A stretch of 64,000 nucleotides of DNA, from contig CAYFMP010000010.1 of assembly GCA_964344215.1 (NCBI GenBank), positions 1 through 64,000 on the forward strand, given 5' to 3'. The notes below the pieces were generated by a model. It saw nothing but the letters and a program-made list of their open reading frames with translations, had not been told where the DNA came from and did not search any database. Both the position numbers and the translations under genes were made by a program. Below, in pieces: positions 50,078 through 58,630 of this stretch; positions within the stretch are counted from its first letter, which is position 1; the number at the start of each line of letters is the position of its first letter. This DNA is from CAYFMP01 sp964344215. GTDB taxonomy: Bacteria; Pseudomonadota; Alphaproteobacteria; Rhodospirillales; Casp-alpha2.

Positions 50078-50422
50078 TTAGCCAGGTCCGGGCACGCTCG
50101 AATTCGGCCCGTCGAAGACGCAAGGCGCGCAGAGCCGGTCGCAGCGGAGCGCCGCCAGGATGTCCTTCAAACCGTGCAGCGTCAGGTGCGGTGTTCGGCG
50201 GATTTGCTCAACGATGAAGTCCCGATGTCGATCAAGGACTAGACGGCGATGTCCGCCCATCTGGCCCGGCGCCACGCTGCCCGTCGCCCAATAGCGTTGC
50301 GACCACTTCACCACAGAGGAAACCGCAACACCAAAACGCTCGCCAACAGACCGGCAGCTCTCCCCAGACCCAACCGCCGAAACAACCCGTTCTCGAAGAT
50401 CATTGGAAAAAGGCCGTGCCAT
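50078..50422 (-). pseudogene. IS630-family transposase remnant with internal deletion
   Basis: The N-terminal helix-turn-helix of an IS630 transposase is intact (MARPFSNDLRERVVSAVGSG, SVVKWSQRYWATGSV, MGGHRR). After LKDILAAL the frame jumps directly into the catalytic-domain segment AALRCDRLCAPCVFDGP, skipping the region that holds the first catalytic Asp, and soon ends. The join occurs at the shared LAAL, so the deletion may have used short homology. It cannot be active. Confidence 0.8.
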
Positions 50423-50593
50423 GGAGGCTGGCCTCCTCCTCGAGCATCCATCCTGAATCACATTCTCAGCAAAATGGGGATCCCATGTCGATTCAATCAC
50501 GCAATGACAGGCTCTAGAACGACATCACCAAGACCCAAACAACCGAGCTTGTCTCATGGGCCCGATTATAGAAGCGGACTTCTCGACCCACAC

Positions 50594-53419
50594 TCAATGA
50601 AATGGATTTTCCAAGGTTGCCTTCTTGATCGCCGCAACCAACTGTGCCCTCTTGTAGGGCTTGCGGAGTAGGGTCACGTTGCGGTGTGCGGTATCGTCGG
50701 GGCTGCATTGGTTGATGTCCTTGTCGGGATATCCCGATGTCAGCAGCATCTTGATTCGAGGATGCTTCCGCCCGACGACTTCGGCGAGGTCGAACCCGCT
50801 CATTCCTGCAGGCATGATGACGTCGCTGAGCACCAAATCGATGGTGTCGCCTCTGGCATCCAGGATTTCCTGTGCCGACGGTCCGTCTTCTGCATCAATC
50901 ACCCGACAACCAAGCTTGCTCAAAGTGCAGGCTGTTGTCGCTCGAACCTGCGGGTCGTCCTCGACCACCAAGACGGTCTTCTCCTCGAGTGCGGCGGCAG
51001 ATAACGGCGTATCATCCCCTTGCTGCCTGTTCCCTCTCTTTGCAATCGGAAGATAGAGTGAAATTGTCGTTCCCTCTCCCTTCTTGCTGGCGACACCGAC
51101 ATGGCCATTGGATTGGTGAATGAACCCGTAGACCATACTTAGGCCCAGGCCGGTGCCCTCTCCGATCCCCTTCGTCGTGAAGAACGGCTCCAGCACTCGA
51201 TCAATGTTCTCCTCGTCAATTCCAACGCCTGTGTCGGTAACGGTGATCAGGGCATGGAGACCGTAGACCTCTTCATTACTCGGTCCCAACCGTTCACCTC
51301 CAAGATCGACGGAAGACGTTCTTATGTTCAGCACGCCTCCATCCGGCATGGCGTCGCGTGCGTTGAGAGCCAAGTTGAGAAGGGCGTTGCCGAACAAGGC
51401 CGGGTCAACGTCGACAAGGAATTCTTCGTCAAAGAACTCCGTGTCGATCCTGATATCCTCGCCCAGCGTTCGCTCCAATAATCTGAGCGTGTCCGTAATC
51501 AGCTCATTGGCGTCTACGATCTTGGGAGAAAGCGTTTGTTGACGCGAAAAGGCAAGCAGCTGCTGAGTCAGGGCAGCCCCCTTGTCGACGGCCTTCAATG
51601 CCGCCTCGATATTGCTACGTAAGGGAGTATCGATTTGCATCTTGTCCATTGCCAACTCAAGGTTGCCGGCCACAATGTGCAGGATGTTGTTGAAGTCGTG
51701 GGCGACGCCTCCCGTCAATTGCCCGACGGCCTCCATCTTTTGCGCCTGGCGGAGTTGCTCCTCCGTGCGGTTGTGTTCTGTGAGATCGACATGCACCGCC
51801 CCAACCCCGACTATACCGCCATCAGAACCAAAAACCGGGAACTTGGTCGTGAGGAATTCCGTAACGGAATCGCCGCGATGGAACTTCTCGTCGCGTGAGA
51901 TTACCTGTCTGCTCTCAATAACTTCACGATCATGATGTATGCCCGACCGTGCGAAGTCGCTGTCGAAAACCTCGCGCGGAGTCCTGCCGATGATTGCCTC
52001 GGTGCTCATGCCGGCAATCGTCTCGAAGTACTTGTTGACCAACAAGTAGCGTCCTTCGATATCCTTAAGAGAGATTGCATCGGGAGAATTCTCGACAATT
52101 GCCCGCAACCTAGCCTCGTTTTCTCGCAACGCCTCCTCCGCCTGCGTCCGCTCGATGGCGATACTGGCCAGTTGGGCGGCGGTCTCGATGCTATCCAGGT
52201 CAAATCGGGTAGGCTGGCGCGGCTGGTGATAATACATGGCGAAAGTCCCCAGCACGTTACCGGCGCTCGATATGATCGGTTGCGACCAACACGCTCTCAG
52301 GTCCGCCGCGGCGGCAAGATCTCGGAAATCGACCCAGTAGGGGTGTGTCAGGACGTCCTCAGCAATGACCACTTCGCCGGTGTAAGCGGCCGCGCCGCAC
52401 GAACCCACATCCTCGCCGATTTCCAGTCCGTCGATTGCTTCGTTGTAAAAGGCCGGCAGACTTGGCGCTGCCCCATGACGGAGCTGCCTGCCCTTATTGT
52501 CGAGAAGCAATACGGAGCCGAGCATTTCCGGGTTGATTTCCTCGGCGGTCGTTACCAGGAGCGATAAGACTTCCTCCAGTGAGCCTCCGGTGGCTAAACG
52601 TTCCAACACCTTGTTGCGGCCTTCAAACAGGGTCGCCATCCGGTGGCGCTCGGTGATTTCAATTGATATGGAACCCAGGCCGATGGGGTCGCCGCGTGAA
52701 TCAAGGATCGGGAACCGGGTCTCCAGGTCCGTATGGAATTCTCCGTCGCGACAATATGGAATTTCGACCTCCTTACGAATCGCGGAACAGGTTTCCAAGA
52801 CCTCGCGGTCGAAGTCCTCGATATAGTCGAAGGCCTTGTCGCTATGGATATCGGCAGCGGTCTTTCCCTCAATCTCCCCAAGGGTGACGCCGTAGCGCTC
52901 CTCGAATTCGCGGTTCGCCAGGATGTAACGACCTTCCAGATCCTTGAACACGATCTCGACCGGCGAATTGTCGATGAGGGACCTAAGCTTGGCCTCTCTC
53001 AATTTAAGCTTCTTCTCCCTAGCCCGGCTTTGCCGGCGACTATCTGCCTGATCCAGCAGGTTTCGGACGATACTTGGAATCAACTCGAGATAGATGCCCT
53101 CGTTATCCTTGATTACATAGTTAGAGATACCGAGCGCCAAAGCCTCGGCTGCAATCCGCTCGCTCCCTTTTCCCACAACCATGATTATGGGAAGGTCGCC
53201 ATCCTTCTCCAGAAGCTCCTGTGCAATCTCAATCCCGGGTCGGTCGGGGAGTTGAGAATCGACTGCGACGATGTCATACGGGGCATCGGCGTGCATCGCT
53301 AGACCGGCTTCGCCGCTAAAGGCGACATCGATCAGATAGCCGTACGCTTCCACTGCCGTCTTGAACAGCTCACATAGCGGCTTTTCATCTTCGACATAGA
53401 GAATGCGAACGCCTCGCAC
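50594..53419 (-). CDS. hybrid histidine kinase: REC-PAS-GAF-PAS-HisKA-HATPase-REC
   Basis: This 941-residue soluble sensor kinase starts with a receiver domain (Asp54 in VAVDSQLP), then PAS (about 140-255), GAF (about 265-420), PAS (about 430-550), a DHp helix with the phospho-His574 in GGVAHDFNN, an ATPase domain (N-box ALLNLALNARDAMP, G1 DTGVGID, G2 GEGTGLGLS) and a C-terminal receiver (Asp866 in LVLSDVIMP). There are no membrane segments. The GTG at 53419 is preferred because AAGGAGG lies eight bases upstream; ATGs at 53437 and 53470 lack one. No output regulator is adjacent, and a decayed receiver gene lies just upstream. Confidence 0.9.
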   Translation of the reverse strand: MRGVRILYVEDEKPLCELFKTAVEAYGYLIDVAFSGEAGLAMHADAPYDIVAVDSQLPDRPGIEIAQELLEKDGDLPIIMVVGKGSERIAAEALALGISNYVIKDNEGIYLELIPSIVRNLLDQADSRRQSRAREKKLKLREAKLRSLIDNSPVEIVFKDLEGRYILANREFEERYGVTLGEIEGKTAADIHSDKAFDYIEDFDREVLETCSAIRKEVEIPYCRDGEFHTDLETRFPILDSRGDPIGLGSISIEITERHRMATLFEGRNKVLERLATGGSLEEVLSLLVTTAEEINPEMLGSVLLLDNKGRQLRHGAAPSLPAFYNEAIDGLEIGEDVGSCGAAAYTGEVVIAEDVLTHPYWVDFRDLAAAADLRACWSQPIISSAGNVLGTFAMYYHQPRQPTRFDLDSIETAAQLASIAIERTQAEEALRENEARLRAIVENSPDAISLKDIEGRYLLVNKYFETIAGMSTEAIIGRTPREVFDSDFARSGIHHDREVIESRQVISRDEKFHRGDSVTEFLTTKFPVFGSDGGIVGVGAVHVDLTEHNRTEEQLRQAQKMEAVGQLTGGVAHDFNNILHIVAGNLELAMDKMQIDTPLRSNIEAALKAVDKGAALTQQLLAFSRQQTLSPKIVDANELITDTLRLLERTLGEDIRIDTEFFDEEFLVDVDPALFGNALLNLALNARDAMPDGGVLNIRTSSVDLGGERLGPSNEEVYGLHALITVTDTGVGIDEENIDRVLEPFFTTKGIGEGTGLGLSMVYGFIHQSNGHVGVASKKGEGTTISLYLPIAKRGNRQQGDDTPLSAAALEEKTVLVVEDDPQVRATTACTLSKLGCRVIDAEDGPSAQEILDARGDTIDLVLSDVIMPAGMSGFDLAEVVGRKHPRIKMLLTSGYPDKDINQCSPDDTAHRNVTLLRKPYKRAQLVAAIKKATLENPFH

Positions 53420-53559
53420 GAACGGCCTCCTTTTCATTCTACAATAACGCGAAGAACGATTGTTGTTCAACCGGGTCTGGGAGCGTTAAAATATGCGAAA
53501 ATATCAGAGAGGTGTATTTCCTGCATTGATCCGCGTCAAACGGGAATTGATTTTCGTGC

Positions 53560-53990
53560 TTAGCCCAGCGACGTTTGCTCCTGATGCCGTGGCCCGCTCC
53601 AGCCACCGGCATCTCGATGTGCCGGAGTGTGGCTGACATCGCGTATCGCAGCCGCCAATTCCATGAACTCAAAGGGTTTGCGAAGTAGGACTGCCTCGGT
53701 CTCGTCCGGCTCTTCTGCACTTGGGAAACCTTCCGAATGCTCCGAAGCCACCAGCACTTTTGTGCCTTGACAATGGCGTTTCAATTCTCAGGCCAGATCC
53801 AGACCACTCATCCCTGGAACCAAAACCATATCACTCACCACAAGATCGGCATGGCCGTCCTAATCTTCGGGAAGCGTCAGAGCCGACGGGCTGTCTACCG
53901 CTTCCAGCCCGTCGTAGCCGAGCCGGTTTGGCTCGACGGCCATTTGTCGTCCATCAGCGTCTTGCCTGAACGGGTTTTTTGCGTTGTTCC
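53560..53990 (-). pseudogene. decayed response-regulator receiver domain
   Basis: Reading the minus strand in one phase gives a recognisable receiver: RQMAVEPNRLGYDGLEAVDS, then ADLVVSDMVLVPGMSGLDLA, then GTKVLVASEHSEGF and AVLLRKPFEFMELAAAIRD. Two in-frame stops interrupt it: TAG at 53862-53860 and TGA at 53790-53788. The phospho-Asp (VVSDMV) and the conserved Lys (LLRKPF) are still present. No start was found. It probably derives from a hybrid kinase or a CheY-like gene. Confidence 0.75.
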
Positions 53991-54112
53991 GGAATCTATC
54001 AGTTGCCGGCGATCATCAAGATTTCCAGATGTTTCGATATGTATCCGGGTTCCGTCGAGGCGCTTGGTGGAGCTAGAATCCGGCAGCTAGCTCGCGGGAA
54101 CACCACCGCCGT

Positions 54113-54766
54113 TCAGACGTCCGCCACCGACTGGGAACCGACATTCCGATCGAGAGGAGTACCGGCGCTCACCCCTCCATGGAGGCTCTCTTCGCCGCTT
54201 TTCAGGTGGACGACGATGCCCTTGGAATCGTCGAGGTCGAGAGCCTTTTCATCATCGAGGCCGCGGCACGTCCCGCGTAACGCCTTGCCAGCTTCACGGT
54301 GGGTGACGACGACGTAGCAGGCATTCCGGTCCTGGACCGCAAGCCAAGAAAGAAGGCGCGATTTCGCGTTCTTGAAACTCTCGCCGCCAACGGGAACGTA
54401 TACCGTGCGGTTGACGACCCAGTTCCCCCAGTCGTCGGGATAGCGCTCGTCGACCTCGTCCCGGGTTCTGCCCTCCCAGCGGCCGAAACTGCGTTCCATA
54501 AGACGTTCGTCAAAGAGAACGGTCTGGAAATCCCAACCCAGGTGATTGCAGATGATCGCCGTCGTTTGCTTGCAGCATCGCAGTGGGCTCGACTGGAAGA
54601 CGACGTTGTCGCGACCGGCCAGCTCAGGGGCCAACTGCGCCGCCGCCGCCTGGACCTGTGCGACGCCGGCCGGGGTCAAATCCGACTCCATTTGGCCCTG
54701 GAAAACCCCGTTGCGATCCCACTCGGTTTCGCCATGGCGGATCAGGTAGATCTCGGGATGCAGCAT
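54113..54766 (-). CDS. histidine phosphatase family protein
   Basis: This 217-residue phosphoglycerate-mutase-like phosphatase has its phosphoryl-acceptor His11 in IYLIRHGETEWDRNG. The second Arg lies in FQSSPLRCCKQT, the acidic residue in MERSFGRWEG, and the second His in VVVTHREAGKALRG. Substrates range from 3-phosphoglycerate to phosphorylated small molecules, and the assignment stays at family level. The C-terminus after LKSGEE is irregular. It stands alone on the minus strand. Confidence 0.88.
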   Translation of the reverse strand: MLHPEIYLIRHGETEWDRNGVFQGQMESDLTPAGVAQVQAAAAQLAPELAGRDNVVFQSSPLRCCKQTTAIICNHLGWDFQTVLFDERLMERSFGRWEGRTRDEVDERYPDDWGNWVVNRTVYVPVGGESFKNAKSRLLSWLAVQDRNACYVVVTHREAGKALRGTCRGLDDEKALDLDDSKGIVVHLKSGEESLHGGVSAGTPLDRNVGSQSVADV

Positions 54767-55202
54767 GCCGATATCCTAGACAACAACGCCGGCCTTCAGG
54801 ATGAGGTCTCTCGGTGGCAGCGAAAACCGATGTGGGAGCGACAATTCGATCACGGCCTCCTCCGGAGCCTCCTTGCTCCGAGCAGTCGAGTCTGTTCGGG
54901 GCCAATTACCTCAATATGACAAAGTTCCGAAGGCGGTGGGGCCCGAATTTGTAAGGGGTCCGAAAATTTTTGTAAGCGCACTGTAAAGATGCAGTCCTAC
55001 CTGTTTACCGTTATTCCGGACAGGTGATACCGTGCAGGCGTATCCGATGATGGTCGCGACTTCTGGGTCCAGCAGCCGGCGGCAAAGGTATTGGGCGCTG
55101 AAAATGGCTGTAGAAACATATGGCTGCGAGGGTTTCCAAGCCGCTCGAATCTGAAGGTCAAGCGCCCGGAAAACGGCAAATCCCAGCGACGAGGGAACGT
55201 TC
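54767..55202. other. intergenic region upstream of signalling operon
   Basis: These 436 bases separate two divergent genes and hold no supported gene. Short open frames here lack a ribosome binding site. The promoter of the 55203 kinase operon must lie in it. An AT-rich patch near 54965-54990 (AATTTTTGTAAGCG) is the only base-composition feature I noticed. Confidence 0.5.
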
Positions 55203-58200
55203 ATGAACATCGGCTTCGGATTGCGGCGGCGCGAGAGATTCCTCTACCTCGTCGGTATCCTGGTGGCGATTTCGGCCGTCGTGATGGGAATATCGATGTT
55301 CGTGCTCTTTCGGGCCTCGATCGAGTCGAAAAAGCACGACCTCGTGGAAATGGTCAAGAGCCACGCCCGCGTCATCGAAGGCGTGGCGGAGCACGAACGT
55401 TCGACGTCGCAAGGCAGCGATCCGGTTTCGCATGAGCATACGCCCGCTACCCAACGGGTACTCGATTCACTCAGCAAAGGCAGCGGGTTCGGTGCCACCG
55501 GCGAGTTCGTTATTGCGCAACGCGAAGGGGATCGGATCGTGTTCCTGTCCACGCCGCGCCATCTCGATCACCCGATCGTGCCGATGCCGATCGGCGCCGA
55601 GGAAGCCGAGCTGATGCGCCGGGCTTTGGCCGGAGAAGGCGGGACCATCAGGGGGCTCGACTACCGGGGGGTCGAGGTGCTGGCCGCCTTCGAACCCCTG
55701 CCGTCGCTGAAAATGGGGATTGTCGCCAAGCTGGACATGACGGAAATTCGTGCTCCCTTCTTGACGGCGGCGGCGGTCGCGGGCGCCATCGGAATCCTGA
55801 TCATCGCCTTGGGCGTTCTCGTCTTTCGCCGGATCGGCGTCGAGTCCGTGCTGAGGGCGGCCGGCGGCGTATCGGCCGCGCCCGTCGTCGGGCCGCCGGG
55901 AAGCGAGCAAGGCATTCCGGCCGGTCATCTCGCCGTCCTGATTGGGCTTGCGCTGACCATCTTCGCCCTCGATCTGGTGACGCCGCTGGGCATCGCCGGC
56001 GGCGTGCCCTTTGTCGCCCTGATCCTGGCCGGTTGGTGGTTGCCCCGGCGATCCGACATATACGTTCTGGCGGCCGCCGCTTCCATCCTTACCGGGCTCG
56101 GATACGCCTTCTCGCCGGTGGCGGGGGACCCCGTCGTCGTCCTGATCAACCGCACCTACGCGCTTTTCGTGATCTGGCTGACGGCGATCATCGTCAGCAT
56201 CGCCAAGGCCTCCGAAATCGCCGTCAGGGACCGTGACGAGCGGGTGCGCTCGATCGTCGAGACGGTCATCGACGGCATCGTCACCATCGATACCTCGGGA
56301 TCCATTGAATCCTTCAACCCGGAAGCGGAACGCCTGTTCGGTTACGGCGCCGACGAGGTGATCGGCCGGAATGTCGGGATGTTGATGCCGGAACCGTATC
56401 GACGCAATCACGATTCCTACGTGCGGAACTATCTGAAGACGGGCAAGGCGAACGTGATCGGTTTGGGCCGTGAAGCGGTCGCGCTCCGCAAGGACGGTTC
56501 GGAATTCCCGATCGAATTGGCCGTCAGCGAGATGGCGGTCGGCGGTCGGCGCAAGTTCACCGGCGTCGTTCGCGACATCACCGAACGCAAGCAGGCCGAG
56601 GCGCAACTCAAGGAAAGCCGGGACGAACTGGAGGTCCAGGCCGATCAGTTGCAGGAAATGGCCCACACCAGCGAACGGGAGCGCTTGCGGGCGGAAGAGG
56701 CGACGGAAGCGAAATCGAGGTTCCTGGCCAACATGAGCCATGAGTTGCGAACCCCGTTGAACGCTATCATCGGATACAGCGAGATGCTGCTCGAGGACGC
56801 CGAGGAAGCGGGCGACAAGAACTATCTTCCGGACCTCGGAAAGATCAACACCGCGGGCCGGCACCTGCTCGAATTGATCGCCGATATTCTGGACATATCG
56901 AAAATCGAAGCCGGCAGAATGGAAATCTTCGCCGAGCCGTTCTCCGTGGCCGGACTGGTCGGCGAGGCCGTCGATACGGTGCAACATTTGGCGGAAGCAA
57001 CGGACAATCGGTTGAAAACGGATTGCCCGGCGGATATCGGGGACATGCATAGCGACCTGACCAAGACCCGTCAAATACTGCTGAACCTGCTCGGTAACGC
57101 CACGAAATTTACCGAGGGTGGAACGATTTCGCTAATCGTTCGCCGGTTCACAGATTCCGACCGGGACTGGATCGAATTCAAAGTCAAGGACACAGGAATA
57201 GGCATCTCCGACGAGCAGCGAGAGATTCTGTTCGCCGACTTCGTTCAGGCGAATTCGTCGTCGACCCGGGCGCATGTCGGCACCGGCCTCGGTTTGGCCA
57301 TCAGTAAGAGGTTCTGCCAACTCATGGGAGGCGAAATCGGCATCGAGAGCGAGGTCGGCGTCGGCTCGACGTTCACCGTCACGCTGCCGGCCAGGATGAC
57401 GGAAAAGCGTCCGACCGGGGGCGCCGCGGAGACGAACGCCGTTTCCGAGCAAAACGCGTGGGCCGAAGAATTCGTCGCTTCTCGGAAAAGCGGAGAACCC
57501 CTGGCCCTGGTCATCGACGACGATGACGATGCACGGAACTTGGTCGCCGGACATTTGAAACGGCGCGGCTATGCGGTCCACTCGACCGGCGACGGCGACA
57601 GCGGGATCGAACTTGCCGCGGTCCATCGCCCGACGGTGATAACGCTCGACGTCAACATGCCCGGGACCGACGGCTGGACGGTCATGGAGCGACTCAAGGA
57701 GAACCCCGAAACGGTCGATATCCCGGTCATTTTCATCACCATATCCGACGACCGGAAGAAAGGCTTTGCACTGGGAGCGGCGGAGTTCCTGAAGAAGCCG
57801 ATCGACCGGAACAAGCTGGTCGAAGTCCTGAACAACTGTTTGGGTCACCACAGAGGCGGCGAGATACTGGTTGTCGAGGACGACAAATTCGTGCGTGACT
57901 TCCTGACGGTTTCGTTGCGCGACATGGGTTGGATATTGAGGGCGGTGGAGGACGGATTAAGCGCCCTGGACAGCGTCGAGAACAAAGCCCCGGACGTCAT
58001 TATCCTCGATTTAATGCTGCCCCGAATGGACGGGTTCGAGTTCGTCGACCGCCTTCGTGAGAACGACGCGTGGCGGAACATAGCGATTATCGTGTTGACC
58101 GCCAAGAGCCTGACCGCCGAAGAGCATCGTCGGATCAACGGAATCGTGGAGAATGTCATGTTGAAATCCCTGGTCAGCATGGCCGACGTAACCCGGCAGA

Positions 58201-58253
58201 TCGATTTGATTGCCGGCAGGCTGATCGCCACGGGCAGGGAGGGGGAGAGATGA
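55203..58253 (+). CDS. membrane hybrid histidine kinase: sensor-PAS-HisKA-HATPase-REC-REC
   Basis: This 1,016-residue kinase has a helix at about 13-35, a periplasmic Cache-like loop (about 36-185), a helix at about 188-208, then four more helices (about 242-335). PAS (about 342-460) and a linker follow, then DHp with phospho-His513 (MSHELRTPLN), ATPase (N-box LLNLLGNATKF, DTGIGIS, GTGLGLAI), and two receivers with Asp816 (ITLDVNMPG) and Asp936 (IILDLMLPR). In the second receiver the usual Lys-Pro after the last strand is LysSer. GACGAGGGAACG precedes the ATG. Its stop overlaps the next gene (ATGA). Confidence 0.93.
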   Translation: MNIGFGLRRRERFLYLVGILVAISAVVMGISMFVLFRASIESKKHDLVEMVKSHARVIEGVAEHERSTSQGSDPVSHEHTPATQRVLDSLSKGSGFGATGEFVIAQREGDRIVFLSTPRHLDHPIVPMPIGAEEAELMRRALAGEGGTIRGLDYRGVEVLAAFEPLPSLKMGIVAKLDMTEIRAPFLTAAAVAGAIGILIIALGVLVFRRIGVESVLRAAGGVSAAPVVGPPGSEQGIPAGHLAVLIGLALTIFALDLVTPLGIAGGVPFVALILAGWWLPRRSDIYVLAAAASILTGLGYAFSPVAGDPVVVLINRTYALFVIWLTAIIVSIAKASEIAVRDRDERVRSIVETVIDGIVTIDTSGSIESFNPEAERLFGYGADEVIGRNVGMLMPEPYRRNHDSYVRNYLKTGKANVIGLGREAVALRKDGSEFPIELAVSEMAVGGRRKFTGVVRDITERKQAEAQLKESRDELEVQADQLQEMAHTSERERLRAEEATEAKSRFLANMSHELRTPLNAIIGYSEMLLEDAEEAGDKNYLPDLGKINTAGRHLLELIADILDISKIEAGRMEIFAEPFSVAGLVGEAVDTVQHLAEATDNRLKTDCPADIGDMHSDLTKTRQILLNLLGNATKFTEGGTISLIVRRFTDSDRDWIEFKVKDTGIGISDEQREILFADFVQANSSSTRAHVGTGLGLAISKRFCQLMGGEIGIESEVGVGSTFTVTLPARMTEKRPTGGAAETNAVSEQNAWAEEFVASRKSGEPLALVIDDDDDARNLVAGHLKRRGYAVHSTGDGDSGIELAAVHRPTVITLDVNMPGTDGWTVMERLKENPETVDIPVIFITISDDRKKGFALGAAEFLKKPIDRNKLVEVLNNCLGHHRGGEILVVEDDKFVRDFLTVSLRDMGWILRAVEDGLSALDSVENKAPDVIILDLMLPRMDGFEFVDRLRENDAWRNIAIIVLTAKSLTAEEHRRINGIVENVMLKSLVSMADVTRQIDLIAGRLIATGREGER

Positions 58254-58630
58254 CGAAAGTGGCGGTCGAACGCAGAATTCTGGTGGTCGAGGACGACGAA
58301 ATGAGCCGCGATATCATGATGCGACGGCTCGGCGGCCAAGGGTTCGACGTCATCCTCGCGGTCGACGGCCGCGATGGCGTTGAAAAGGCGGTGACGGAAC
58401 AGCCCGATCTCATTCTGATGGATTTGGACTTGCCGATCATGGACGGGTGGCAGGCGATGAGCGCGTTGAAGGCTCGGCAAGCGACGAATTCGATTCCCAT
58501 CATCGTCGTATCGGCCCATGCGATGGGCGAACACAACAGAAAAGCCCTGGAGGTCGGGGGCGACGATTTCGAAACAAAACCCATCAGGTTCCATGAGCTC
58601 CTAGCAAAGATCAGACGGTTTCTCGAATGA
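58250..58630 (+). CDS. single-domain response regulator (CheY/DivK-like)
   Basis: This stand-alone receiver of 126 residues has phospho-Asp58 (LILMDLDLPIMDGW), an acidic pocket (VVEDDE), switch Ser in VVSAHAM and conserved Lys in FETKPIRFHE. There is no output domain, so it probably shuttles phosphate between the flanking kinases or acts by protein contact, as DivK does. ATGA overlap with the preceding kinase and a four-base overlap with the following one place it inside the operon. Confidence 0.93.
   Translation: MTKVAVERRILVVEDDEMSRDIMMRRLGGQGFDVILAVDGRDGVEKAVTEQPDLILMDLDLPIMDGWQAMSALKARQATNSIPIIVVSAHAMGEHNRKALEVGGDDFETKPIRFHELLAKIRRFLE

Noticed and set aside
54911..55210. 99-residue minus-strand frame upstream of the signalling operon
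   Set aside because: No ribosome binding site, domain or hydrophobic pattern; it overlaps the start of the kinase gene in antisense.
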